64,000 bases of DNA from Paenibacillus_S sp043945595 (GTDB taxonomy: Bacteria > Bacillota > Bacilli > Paenibacillales > NBRC-103111), in NCBI RefSeq assembly GCF_043945595.1, contig NZ_JBIFNP010000001.1:5208001-5272000 (forward strand), given 5' to 3'. Under the pieces are notes generated by a model. It saw only the letters and a list, made by a program, of their open reading frames with translations, ran no database searches and was not told the DNA's origin. Both the position numbers and the translations under genes were made by a program. Below, piece after piece: positions 34,414 through 42,872 of this stretch; position 1 is the stretch's first letter; each line of letters opens with the position of its first letter.

Positions 34414-34677
34414 TCATGTATTTCCGTATTCAGACTGTTCGCGCAATCTCGTCTTACCGTTCAAAGTCAACCGATAGTGCCCGCGGTTAGATCGTTCAGC
34501 GTAACCAAGAGCTACAAGCGACTTGCATATGGGAGACATCTTCGAGCTTCCACGTTCTATATTCCATGTCGTCCCTTTTTCCGGAAATACTTCTCCAGCC
34601 AAATGAGTCGGACTTTTGAAAGTATGGTCAGACAGCGCATGCAACGTTTTAATGTGATTATCACCTAATTTATCCAA
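34414..34677 (-). CDS. Small winged-helix-like protein (TTG start)
   Basis: 87 residues from TTG 34677, preceded by TGAGGTAATCCAA. HIKTLHALSDHTFKSPTHLA and SLVALGYAERSNRGHYRLTL look like a winged helix. The longer reading upstream overlaps the previous gene out of frame and has no ribosome site. Possibly a small regulator. Confidence 0.55.
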   Translation of the reverse strand: MDKLGDNHIKTLHALSDHTFKSPTHLAGEVFPEKGTTWNIERGSSKMSPICKSLVALGYAERSNRGHYRLTLNGKTRLREQSEYGNT

Positions 34678-34714
34678 TTGGATTACCTCATTTCTCTCAA
34701 TATTCAGTCGGTGT

Positions 34715-35074
34715 TCATAAGCTGTTGTTGATTTTTCGCAGCTCGGCATAGTTTCCGTTCTCGTCATTTTCGGAGTCATAATAAAAGTTATGTCCTAGAC
34801 GGACGCGGCGGACGCGGGATAATGCCCAATCGCGCGAATCATGTTTCCTGCCGATCATGAATGTCGCCGCCCATGGCGTTGCGTTTGGACTGCAATAAAA
34901 GTACAACGGCCACCATCTTCCGAAACATGTAAATGGGAGTCGGAAACAAATGAACCCATACTTTTTCGTGCGAATTGTGACTCCCCAATGCATGGCATTC
35001 CTTCCGAAGATCGTTACTCGCTTGCCTATATTCCAATGACTTGAAAACCATTTATCCAGTAGTTTTTCAAACAC
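34715..35074 (-). CDS. Hypothetical phage protein rich in aromatics
   Basis: 119 residues from GTG 35074 (GGGAGGG upstream). The aromatic, beta-rich core FRLPFTCFGRWWPLYFYCSP followed by NATPWAATF is of a type I associate with phage accessory proteins of unknown function. Not membrane-spanning by pattern. Confidence 0.55.
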   Translation of the reverse strand: MFEKLLDKWFSSHWNIGKRVTIFGRNAMHWGVTIRTKKYGFICFRLPFTCFGRWWPLYFYCSPNATPWAATFMIGRKHDSRDWALSRVRRVRLGHNFYYDSENDENGNYAELRKINNSL

Positions 35075-35113
35075 TCATAACCCTCCCAAGTCCTTTAATA
35101 TTCAACCTGTCCA

Positions 35114-35485
35114 TCAGTATTTGCTAACAGAGAAACTTGCAATTACTTCTCCAGCTGCGTTCGCCTTGCCACGAAGATGCTGTTTAGAAAGTGATGTTCG
35201 CTTATAGTCCCGATAAAGAACCGGCCATTTATCTTTGTTTTCGTTTTGAACATATGACCATATTTTGTATTTAGCAGCATGTTCTTCGGGATTGTCCCCG
35301 TCATAACCCCATGAGTAGAAATCCTCATCAATTTGTTTTTCAAGGTCATCTGTGTCATCAGAAACAAAAAATGAGTCTCGATCTTCGTAGTACATCAAAA
35401 ACACTGCTTCGTGAATGTCTTCAGGTAGATTGCTTTTTAAGTGTCTGACTGCCTCTGTCACGGATTCAAAACATTTTATCGACAT
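35114..35485 (-). CDS. Hypothetical acidic phage protein
   Basis: 123 residues from ATG 35485 (MSIKCFESVTEAVRHLKSNL) with GAGGAGGG upstream. The acidic middle (DDTDDLEKQIDEDFYSWGYD) could mimic DNA. The basic C-terminal part has HLRGKANAAGE. No domain known. Confidence 0.55.
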   Translation of the reverse strand: MSIKCFESVTEAVRHLKSNLPEDIHEAVFLMYYEDRDSFFVSDDTDDLEKQIDEDFYSWGYDGDNPEEHAAKYKIWSYVQNENKDKWPVLYRDYKRTSLSKQHLRGKANAAGEVIASFSVSKY

Positions 35486-35512
35486 ATTTACCCTCCTCAT
35501 GTCCTTCCGTAT

Positions 35513-35674
35513 TCATTGTGTTTCTTGCTCGGCTTTCCAGCGATAAATCGATCGCATCATACGTTGTAGATCCTGCTCTGTGATCTTGAACTCGATCACG
35601 ACGCCGAAATCCTGAGCGACGCACTCAATTGCTCCCTCATCGTTCGGAACTACCGAAAACATGTAAGTGCCCAA
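35513..35674 (-). CDS. Hypothetical small phage protein
   Basis: 53 residues from TTG 35674, or 49 from ATG 35662 (MFSVVPNDEGAIECVAQDFG). The TTG is favoured by GGCGGTG 7 nt upstream, in a 10-nt leader shared with the gene at 36362-36565. Ends RMMRSIYRWKAEQETQ. Unknown function. Confidence 0.5.
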   Translation of the reverse strand: MGTYMFSVVPNDEGAIECVAQDFGVVIEFKITEQDLQRMMRSIYRWKAEQETQ

Positions 35675-35857
35675 TCATGTACACCGCCCTATTCATTTAG
35701 TTGCAAGACGTCTTTTATTGCAATCACGACAAAGAACAATCTTTTTATCAAGTAAAACGGGTATTGAACTTTTGAGGTGAAAAAAGTGGGGTTAGTCACT
35801 AAATTTCACTCATTCTCAAAAAATGTCTGAAAGTGTGGTTAATATTCGTACTGCGTA
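35675..35857. other. 183-nt gap without a supported gene
   Basis: AT-rich. A 36-codon frame starting GTG on the minus strand lacks a ribosome site and protein-like composition. No clear terminator or repeat was seen beyond a GCAAGACGTC/TTTTATTGCAA patch. Confidence 0.4.
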
Positions 35858-36082
35858 TTAATCTTCTTCCTCGGATTCTTCTTCAAGCTCTTCTTCCAAC
35901 TCATCCTCAAGATCTTCATCAGTGTGTCCTTCGCTCATTCTGCTTTGAATAATACTTTCAATCTCCCATAATCTTGATTGACCTTCGCTATCAAGTTCAT
36001 TACGTTCCGAAGCAATAAGACAGTCTTTGTACTCTAACAGCAATCCTAAGTTTGACATTTTATACAGATCTTCTTTTTCCAC
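35858..36082 (-). CDS. Small protein with a polyacidic tail
   Basis: 74 residues from GTG 36082 (AAGGAG upstream). Helical residues 5-50, then a nearly all-Asp/Glu end (DEDLEDELEEELEEESEEED). Strongly acidic small phage proteins often mimic DNA or bind basic host proteins, but nothing specific can be assigned. Confidence 0.55.
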   Translation of the reverse strand: MEKEDLYKMSNLGLLLEYKDCLIASERNELDSEGQSRLWEIESIIQSRMSEGHTDEDLEDELEEELEEESEEED

Positions 36083-36213
36083 TTTTATCTCTCTCCTTAT
36101 GTCGTTTTATGTGTCTTTTCTTCACCTTGAAAGTTCAAGAAAGTTTTGCATTGTCACGAAAGCAATTAGTGAAAGTATCACCCTCAAATTTCAATATCCC
36201 TTTATTCATTAAA

Positions 36214-36345
36214 TTACTTCCCGAACTGGCCCGTTTCACGACGTTCTTTTAAAAGCTCGTGAAAGTGTATGCTGCATAACCATTTTCCCAAATACTTGAT
36301 ATGAGTTTTCATACCGCACTTTTCACAAAATCTCTCACCGTTCAT
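36214..36345 (-). CDS. 43-residue zinc-finger-like protein
   Basis: From ATG 36345 (MNGERFCEKCGMKTHIKYLG): C7-x2-C10 and C24-x2-H27/H29 (WLCSIHFHE) form a plausible zinc knuckle. AGGGGAACCC is the upstream site. Possibly a small DNA- or protein-binding factor. Confidence 0.5.
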   Translation of the reverse strand: MNGERFCEKCGMKTHIKYLGKWLCSIHFHELLKERRETGQFGK

Positions 36346-36361
36346 CCGCGGGTTCCCCTAT

Positions 36362-36565
36362 TCATTTTGTTACATGCGGAATCTCAATCAAGTACTCGAC
36401 TTCACGAAAATTATCATCATGTTCAATAATCTTCACGAACGGAATAAGCTGGTCAACGTTACAAGATGCAATGAAATGTCTTATGTGTTCATCCCTCGTT
36501 TTTCCCGGTAGCCTCCGAATAAAATTGGCCTGTCTCCTTGAGTAACTCATTGTTCCAGTTTTCAA
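36362..36565 (-). CDS. Hypothetical small phage protein (TTG start)
   Basis: 67 residues from TTG 36565 with GGCGGTG 5 nt upstream. The N-terminus is basic (SYSRRQANFIRRLPGKTRDE). The rest is alpha/beta (IPFVKIIEHDDNFREVEYLI). Unknown. Confidence 0.5.
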   Translation of the reverse strand: MKTGTMSYSRRQANFIRRLPGKTRDEHIRHFIASCNVDQLIPFVKIIEHDDNFREVEYLIEIPHVTK

Positions 36566-36576
36566 CTGTACACCGC

Positions 36577-38165
36577 CTATCGGCTATTTTCCCCACGATA
36601 TTCTTTTGGATTGATGCCTTCCGGTACCCGCCAGCCATTGGCTGCGATCCGGTCTATCAGCTTCTTAGCCGTTTCAAATGACCACGACCCCACATGCTCA
36701 AACCCTTTACCTTCGAGAAGACGAATCTGCTTCGGCGTGGTCAATCCTTCCGTCCGGCGTTTATCAAGACGCTCCAGCAATTTCGATGCTTTACCGGCAT
36801 TGTCAACTTGGTCAGGCATGATACCCATTTTTTCGAGCGTCTTGATTTGCTGATCGCTTGGCGGCGCCATCTCCCATCCGAAGGCCGGGACGTAACTGGA
36901 CAGGCCCTCCGCTTGGATACTCATTTCAAACTGCAGCGGATCAACCAGTGCGCGCTTCCGTCGTTTCATCTCCTCAAGCTGCTTAGCAAGCGCTTCCTCG
37001 CGCTGCGAGATTACATCTTCAGCAGCCTGCTTCTCTACTGTCTCCAAATCCAGCGGGATGCCGGCCTCTTCGATCTGCTTAGTCATGGCCTGGGCAATTT
37101 CTTCATTCTCCGCAATGAGATGCGCCGGATGACAAAGTTCATGGCGTTCCGTATGCCACAAGAAATCGAGCAGCAATAAATCCGTTTTTCCAGGATGCAG
37201 CCGGGTACCGCGCCCGACCATCTGGCTGTATAAGCTGCGGACCTTGGTAGGCCGCAGAACGACGACGCAGTCGACACTCGGGCAGTCCCAGCCCTCCGTC
37301 AGCAACATGGAGTTACACAGAACGTTGTATTTGTCCTTGTCGAAGTCTTCCAATATCTCTGCCCGATCCTGCGAATCACCGTTGACTTCCGCCGCCCGGA
37401 ACCCCATAGAATTCAGAATATTCGTGAATTTCTGGCTAGTTTTCACCAATGGCAGGAAGACGACGATCTTCCTATCCTTGGCTACTTTCCACATTTCTGC
37501 AGCAATCGATTCCAGATAAGGGTCAAGCGCTGTACTTAGGTCACTGCTCTTGAAGTCGCCACCTTGCTGACCTACCGAGGATAGATCCAGTTTCAGGGGA
37601 ATGGTCATCGCCTTGATCGGACTCAGATAGCCCTCTTTGATCGCTTTAGGCAGCGTGTATTCGTAGGCCAGACTTTCGAAATATGATCCAAGGTTGCGCA
37701 TGTCTCCGCGGTCGGCGTGGCCGTCACGCCCAAAACGTTGGCGTTATCGAAATATTGCAGCACGCGCTGATAGCTGTCAGAAATGCAATGATGAGCCTCA
37801 TCAACGATGATCGTATCGAAGAAGTCTTTTTTAAATTGCTGCAGTCGTTTATCGCGCATCATTGTCTGAACGCTGCCTACGACTACCCGGAACCAGCTGC
37901 CTATCGATGTCTGTTCCGCCTTCTCTGTCGCGCATCCCAAGCCGGTCGATTTGGCCAGTTTGTCAGCAGCTTGGTCCAGCAGCTCACCGCGGTGGGCCAG
38001 GACGAGCACACGCTCGCCCAGCCTTACACGGTCTTCGATGACCTTTGAAAATACAATTGTCTTGCCGCAGCCTGTAGGAAGCACCAGGAGCGTCTTTTTT
38101 ACGCCACTTCTCCAATCGTTCTGAATGGAGTTCCGAGCCGCTTGTTGGTATGGTCTAAGTTCCAT
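36577..38165 (-). pseudogene. DEAH-box SF2 helicase, frameshifted
   Basis: The N-terminal part (from ATG 38165) has motif Q-like LRPYQQAARNSIQ, Walker A LPTGCGKT (30-36) and VDEAHH (121-126), ending GVTATPT. The C-terminal part (36577-37701) continues RGDMRNLGSYFESLAYEYTL and carries motifs V-VI (CVVVLRPTKVRSLYSQMVGR; GTRL). One C is missing from ACCCGC at 37710-37712. The C-terminal 80 residues are an added domain. Phages carry such UvsW/RadD-like helicases for replication or recombination. Confidence 0.82.
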
Positions 38166-38174
38166 GGTGCCCTC

Positions 38175-38402
38175 CTAATTTTTATCTGACACTTCCCGAA
38201 GCGCCTTCACTGCGAACGTGCTCATGAGGCAAAAAGTAGGTGATCCCAATTTCTCACCTTTCAAAATCGGTCGATAGCATACCCTTTCTCGTCCAACCCT
38301 ATCAAAAGCGATTTTCTCCACAGTTCGGAGTCGTCCGCTATCCATCATGTATGTCTTGCCGGGTTGAATCTGTTCTAGCATTAAGTGGTTTTTCTTTTTC
38401 AT
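38175..38402 (-). CDS. Hypothetical early protein
   Basis: 75 residues from ATG 38402 (MKKKNHLMLEQIQPGKTYMM), chosen for the GAGGAG site. Beta-rich, SH3-like by pattern (VEKIAFDRVGRERVCYRPIL). Unknown. Confidence 0.55.
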   Translation of the reverse strand: MKKKNHLMLEQIQPGKTYMMDSGRLRTVEKIAFDRVGRERVCYRPILKGEKLGSPTFCLMSTFAVKALREVSDKN

Positions 38403-38426
38403 TTGGCATCTCCTCACAGTTACTAT

Positions 38427-38972
38427 CTAAAACTGACCAGGGACGAATCCGCCGGTTTGCTGTTGACTTCCACCTGGGAATGGAGCTTGGTATTGATTCT
38501 GCTGGTTATTGTATTGAGGCTGCTGCTGTTGGTGTACTACTGGAGTATCATCAGCGGCATAGAATGTCTTGACCTCATTGTTCGTTCGCTCAACCCCATC
38601 TTTCCCAGTGAACTTGTTGATTACCAATTTCAGACGTCCACGAGCTCCCACAACCGCGTTCCAATTCATGCGAAGAGGCTCGCCCTTCTTCTTCTGTCCG
38701 ATTCCGGCGAAGAAATTGGACAGAAAACCTTCTGTCTTCGTGTGGAGCAACAGGTTATGGAAGATGACGACGTCTCCATGATCTGGTGAATGCACGGTCA
38801 GCTCCAGCTTGGCCTGATTGCATGCTGGCATTTTGTCACTGCCTGTAAAGCGACCACGTTCGAATTTCGTAACCGTGAAGTTATAATCCCCAGCCGGGAC
38901 GACGGAAAACTCTCCACCTTCTTTTTGAATCTCATCGTCCCAGCCCAATTCGCGTTCATTATTTTGACTCAT
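38427..38972 (-). CDS. DUF669 phage protein, single-strand DNA-binding candidate
   Basis: 181 residues. Residues 1-130 match DUF669 (GWDDEIQKEGGEFSVVPAGD; GFLSNFFAGIGQKKKGEPLR). Residues 145-181 are a Gln/Pro-rich tail ending in GGFVPGQF, as in SSB proteins that recruit partners by the C-terminus. It sits beside recombination ATPases. Its start (NERELGWDDE) resembles the region of the frameshift in the prim-pol gene. Confidence 0.82.
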   Translation of the reverse strand: MSQNNERELGWDDEIQKEGGEFSVVPAGDYNFTVTKFERGRFTGSDKMPACNQAKLELTVHSPDHGDVVIFHNLLLHTKTEGFLSNFFAGIGQKKKGEPLRMNWNAVVGARGRLKLVINKFTGKDGVERTNNEVKTFYAADDTPVVHQQQQPQYNNQQNQYQAPFPGGSQQQTGGFVPGQF

Positions 38973-38997
38973 CTATAAGTCCTCCTAAAGTTGTAAT

Positions 38998-39696
38998 TTA
39001 ATTATCGAACCAGAATACGATTCTTGCGCTTTCAAGATCGTTGCCGGCGAGTTCTTTCATCTTGGGAACCGACCAAGAGTAGAAGGAACCGACAATTTCA
39101 GAATAAGGAAGGGCCCATTTCACAAGGGTGTAGAACGAATCGTTCTCCTCCCATGGGTATTTCTCTTTCAGGATGCGGTTCATTTCCGTATTAGACACGT
39201 GTCTCACCCTGCCGCCGCCGACACCACCGCTCCAGCTTTCTGGTCTCCCCCTTTCCATAAAAACTTGGTATTGATTCTCGGATACCCAGCCCTCTTGTAC
39301 GACAGTCTGAGACCAATCAAATTCGGTCAGCTCCTTGGCGGTGAGCCATGTATGGCTATGCCCATCGCAGCCCCATTCCTCAGATATACTCTTTATTTCA
39401 GACGAAACATCGTTAGGCATACATTTTGGTTCGCTTATTGGGGTAATTTCATATTGGTTACGAACTCCGGCAAGTAGTGCAAACAGCAGGTAATGGCGGC
39501 CATCATAAATGAATCCAGAAGTTCCATTCTTTTCTTCTTCGAGTAGACGCTCCCAATAATCAGCCTTTTCTCCGCGCGCCTTAATGTCTGCAATCGTATT
39601 CTCCAAATATTTGATTTCTGGCTCATTGATGCCGATAATCTGAGTCCACTTTCCATCGACTCTCTTTTCTACGTGCAAATGAATATCGCAACCCAT
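38998..39696 (-). CDS. Conserved phage protein of unknown function (MGCDIH type)
   Basis: 232 residues. The start MGCDIHLHVEKRVDGKW and the middle GCDGHSHTWLTAKELTEFDW are shared by a widespread phage family I recognise by its N-terminus but cannot name functionally. Several conserved D/H/E residues suggest metal binding. It lies within the recombination module. Confidence 0.7.
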   Translation of the reverse strand: MGCDIHLHVEKRVDGKWTQIIGINEPEIKYLENTIADIKARGEKADYWERLLEEEKNGTSGFIYDGRHYLLFALLAGVRNQYEITPISEPKCMPNDVSSEIKSISEEWGCDGHSHTWLTAKELTEFDWSQTVVQEGWVSENQYQVFMERGRPESWSGGVGGGRVRHVSNTEMNRILKEKYPWEENDSFYTLVKWALPYSEIVGSFYSWSVPKMKELAGNDLESARIVFWFDN

Positions 39697-39714
39697 TCGA
39701 ATGCCCTCCTTTTA

Positions 39715-39879
39715 TTAAAACGGAAGATTCTTCTTGAATTCTTGAATCATGCCAAATACTTGCGGCCATGCTCCAACCAAAACCCCATCGATAAATCCGG
39801 CATCATAGTTGGTAATCGGAGTATCCATTGGATAATAACCTTTTTGGCTCACTACGATTTGAATATCAGTTTCTGACAC
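39715..39879 (-). CDS. Small hypothetical protein overlapping the Sak4-like gene
   Basis: 54 residues from GTG 39879 (MSETDIQIVVSQKGYYPMDT), ending FKKNLPF. It starts 14 nt inside the upstream gene in another frame; the ribosome site is weak. Codon use and composition look coding. Confidence 0.5.
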   Translation of the reverse strand: MSETDIQIVVSQKGYYPMDTPITNYDAGFIDGVLVGAWPQVFGMIQEFKKNLPF

Positions 39880-40798
39880 CTGATGTTCGGACCATCAGAT
39901 CCCGGAGCGACCGCGGGATATTCGGGTTCAAATCATGACCGCTTGCCGGCGACGTGTTGGCCTGTTGCTGCGACAGCGGCGTCGGCTCTGGCTGTTGTTG
40001 CTCAGCAGGCGGCAGTGTGATCGGATTAGACTGTACTGTCGGTTGGGAAGCAACTGCTGGGCCTGTATTTGTAGCATTGAAGATATGGGCAATGCGGGCA
40101 TAGTCCAACGGAAACTCATCAGGCAGCCCTTGGCGGTTTTTGGCATCCCACGCTGGGTGATGCGTTGCGTAGATCGTCCGTACGCCGCCTTGCGCTTTAT
40201 TCTTTTTGCCTTCCTTATCCGTGGCTACCGAAAACGTCTTATAATTAATGAAGAGAACAATGTCAGCCCATTCCTTGACGAGCGGCGCAGTCCTCGAACC
40301 GGTCTTTTGCCCAAGCTTGAGTTGATAACGGTCGTATGCCCCCATTTCGTCAGGTTGTTCGAATTTGATGATCTGCGCGTGGGCAGTAAGGATAACATGG
40401 ATGCCGGAATCTACGACATCGCTCAAAAAGTTCAGGAATCTTCCGATCTCATCAGCTACATAAACGTACCCTTTGCCATATCCGAAATCCTCTACACCGT
40501 TTTTGTTATGTGTCGAGCATACAAAGCTCACGCACAACATTTCTGCCCAGTCTATCGTGTCAATGACGAGCGAACCGTACCTGTTCCCTTGCTGCTTCAC
40601 CCATTCGACTTGTTGCCGGAGCATTTCCCAGCTAGTCGGCCTCAGCAGCCGCTCAACGTCCATTTCCGTTGTAGAGCCCTCCGTATCGATGAAGATCGGA
40701 CGCGGGAACTGGGCGGCCAACGATGATTTACCAATACCCTCGGGGCCGTAAAGCACGACCTTCTTTGCCTTTTGAACCTTTCCGCTGATGACTTCCAT
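39866..40798 (-). CDS. RecA-fold ATPase, Sak4-like recombinase
   Basis: 310 residues. Walker A GPEGIGKSS (18-26), Walker B-like YGSLVIDTIDW (74-84) and VILTAHAQIIKFEQPDEMGA match the AAA_24/Sak4 group of phage single-strand annealing helpers. The last 70 residues are a disordered Gln/Pro tail. The neighbours (SbcC-like ATPase, DUF669) form a typical phage recombination set. Confidence 0.87.
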   Translation of the reverse strand: MEVISGKVQKAKKVVLYGPEGIGKSSLAAQFPRPIFIDTEGSTTEMDVERLLRPTSWEMLRQQVEWVKQQGNRYGSLVIDTIDWAEMLCVSFVCSTHNKNGVEDFGYGKGYVYVADEIGRFLNFLSDVVDSGIHVILTAHAQIIKFEQPDEMGAYDRYQLKLGQKTGSRTAPLVKEWADIVLFINYKTFSVATDKEGKKNKAQGGVRTIYATHHPAWDAKNRQGLPDEFPLDYARIAHIFNATNTGPAVASQPTVQSNPITLPPAEQQQPEPTPLSQQQANTSPASGHDLNPNIPRSLRDLMVRTSGVRN

Positions 40799-40800
40799 GA

Positions 40801-41346
40801 TTAAAATTCACCTGCTTTCAAAATATTCCGTTTATTGTTTGCTTGCGTAATAGAATCAACCCATCGACAATTCCAAGGAGCATATGGACCGTTCACATCG
40901 ATTCTATCAATAGTACATTTTCCGCGGGGAGCATCAGCATCATATCCAGCTGATAAAGCCCATTCGCGAAAGGCAGCGTAGTCACTCTTCCATTCATCGC
41001 AAACGTGAATTCCTCGACCGCCGTAATCAGGATACCTATTGTGTGTGGGATAATAGCACCTATCTATCATCCCGCGCCAAACTCGATATAAGCGTTCTTT
41101 TCTAGTACCGCCATGCGTACGGTGCACTATGCTGTTTACTTCCGCCACTCGTTCTCGCTGAAAACATCCGCAGGATTGAGAAACTCCGGAGCGAAGGCTA
41201 CTTCCCATAACCTCTCGTGTTTCACCACAATCACATAAGCATTCCCAATGAACACATGGCTTCGTGCCGTTTCCGACATAATCCGATTTTTTGATCACAG
41301 TCCAACGACCAAATCGTTTGTCTACTAGGTCGATAAACGTGCCCAT
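40801..41346 (-). CDS. HNH/AP2-type phage endonuclease-like protein, possible free-standing homing gene
   Basis: 181 residues from ATG 41346 (MGTFIDLVDKRFGRWTVIKK). CLCDCGETREVMGSSLRSGV and CGCFQR form a zinc ribbon. LYRVWRGMIDRCYYPTHNRY, DYGGRGIHVCDEW and ASGYDADAPRGKCTIDRIDV-like residues (here LSAGYDADAPRGKCTIDRID) followed by NWNCRWV-type ending are the HNH/AP2 homing pattern. It lies between two recombination ATPase genes and ends KAGEF, the same five residues that end the upstream gene. Confidence 0.75.
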   Translation of the reverse strand: MGTFIDLVDKRFGRWTVIKKSDYVGNGTKPCVHWECLCDCGETREVMGSSLRSGVSQSCGCFQRERVAEVNSIVHRTHGGTRKERLYRVWRGMIDRCYYPTHNRYPDYGGRGIHVCDEWKSDYAAFREWALSAGYDADAPRGKCTIDRIDVNGPYAPWNCRWVDSITQANNKRNILKAGEF

Positions 41347-41347
41347 T

Positions 41348-42658
41348 TTAAAACTCGCCTGCCTTCCAAGTTGGACCTGCATCGATCTCACCTGGTTTTT
41401 GCTGAAACTCAATTTCTTCTTGACCAACAACATAACCGTCTTGAATGAGAATACTACACTCTTCCCCGGTGCTGACGCGCGTTGCAATGGCCTGCAGCCC
41501 TTCCTGTTCCAGCCACTGCCCAAATTCATTCAGCGACTTCAGATCCATTTGCTCCAGCTTATCCAAGAGGATAAATCCACAATCAGGCTTGAGCTTACGC
41601 ACAATAGCTGTGGATACTTTGAGCTGATCCGAACCGCTCATGTTATCCCAATGCTGCCCGTTGTAAACCAGTTCACCGTCCGCTACGGACAGACCCGGCA
41701 GAGGCAAGTTAGCAGTTGTCAAAAGTTCAGTTTTTTGCTGGCGGACCGCATTGATGTCGCCAGATAGCTTGTCATACTCCACTCTGTATTCGCTCGCGTC
41801 AGTCTCGGCTTTGTCCTTGTCGAGATTAGCACGTACTTTACGGTTGATCTCATCGATCTGTTGGATGTTGGCCTCGAGCTCTGTCGTCGACTCGTCAAGC
41901 AAATCGATAGCGTCCTTTTGAGCGATTGCTAAATCTTGTTGCAGTTCAGTGTATTTGGATTGGGCCGCATTTAGCATCGCCGTTAATCGGTTGACCTCTC
42001 GCCCTTGCACTTCAAACTCTTGCTGTATTTGCTGGGCCCGCTGCCTTTTGCGTTGGTTCTCTCCATTCCGAGCCAGGATCTCCTGCTGTTGACGAATCAG
42101 CTCCGACGCCGAGATTGGTTCCTTCGGTGCGTCTGGAAAGTACGGTTGCTCTTTCGCAAATTTTGACTTCTGGTCAGCAATCTGTCCAATGGCATGGCGC
42201 CGGTTGTAAATCTCCAGTTCCTTGACTTCCAACTCATGCAACTGGTTACCAACGCCGATAATACGCAGCAGAATATTAGCCTTTTCCTTGCTGGTGGCAT
42301 TCATGAATTTTGGCAGGTCAATAGCCAGTTCTTCCACGAAGCTATCCAGTAGTTGCTGACCGCCCTTCTGGCCGTTCGGATCGATAACCTTAAGGTCGCT
42401 GTTCTTCCCCTTCCGCTCGACAACCAGACCGTTTGAGAGCACAATGTGAAGATAAGGCGGCACGACCGACCCTTCCCGTTCAGCTTGTGAAGGACGGTAT
42501 TTGTTACCGCCCAGCCCCCAGGCAATGGCATCCAATACGCTGGTCTTGCCTTGATTGTTGTTACCGCCTACAATTGTTAAGCCCGCACTGGTCGGCTCAA
42601 TCTTCACGGCCTTGACGCGTTTTACGTTTTCGATTTCCAACTTATTGATTTTGATCAT
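41348..42658 (-). CDS. SbcC/RecN-like ATPase of phage recombination
   Basis: 436 residues. Walker A GGNNNQGKTS (31-40), a coiled coil (about 155-300) and the C-terminal signature MSGSDQLKVSTAI with CGFILLDKLEQMD show the SMC/SbcC half-domains joined by a short coil. It probably acts with the Sak4-like ATPase and SSB at DNA ends. It ends TWKAGEF one base before the HNH gene start. Confidence 0.82.
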   Translation of the reverse strand: MIKINKLEIENVKRVKAVKIEPTSAGLTIVGGNNNQGKTSVLDAIAWGLGGNKYRPSQAEREGSVVPPYLHIVLSNGLVVERKGKNSDLKVIDPNGQKGGQQLLDSFVEELAIDLPKFMNATSKEKANILLRIIGVGNQLHELEVKELEIYNRRHAIGQIADQKSKFAKEQPYFPDAPKEPISASELIRQQQEILARNGENQRKRQRAQQIQQEFEVQGREVNRLTAMLNAAQSKYTELQQDLAIAQKDAIDLLDESTTELEANIQQIDEINRKVRANLDKDKAETDASEYRVEYDKLSGDINAVRQQKTELLTTANLPLPGLSVADGELVYNGQHWDNMSGSDQLKVSTAIVRKLKPDCGFILLDKLEQMDLKSLNEFGQWLEQEGLQAIATRVSTGEECSILIQDGYVVGQEEIEFQQKPGEIDAGPTWKAGEF

Positions 42659-42660
42659 GG

Positions 42661-42852
42661 CTACCTCCGAGACTTCGTTTTTTTATTAAGACTACTACTG
42701 ACGATAGATTCAATGGATTCAGCCATTGTGAATATGATTTGACAGTCCTCTGTTTTTAACTTGCACCACGTTCGTGCAATTCCCCATGTATCGATGATTT
42801 CCGCCGTTTCGCCTGATTTAAGTTTGACTTCGTCGCCTTTGAATAAAATCAT
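42661..42852 (-). CDS. Hypothetical small protein (KOW/SH3-like)
   Basis: 63 residues. ILFKGDEVKLKSGETAEIID with WGIARTWCKLKTE looks like a small SH3-type barrel. The end is basic. It is 2 nt upstream of the SbcC-like gene. Unknown function. Confidence 0.6.
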   Translation of the reverse strand: MILFKGDEVKLKSGETAEIIDTWGIARTWCKLKTEDCQIIFTMAESIESIVSSSLNKKTKSRR

Positions 42853-42872
42853 GACGGGATCCTTTTTACGAA

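Noticed and set aside
35741..35857. Minus-strand GTG frame of 36 codons
   Set aside because: No ribosome site and low-complexity hydrophobic translation; left as intergenic.
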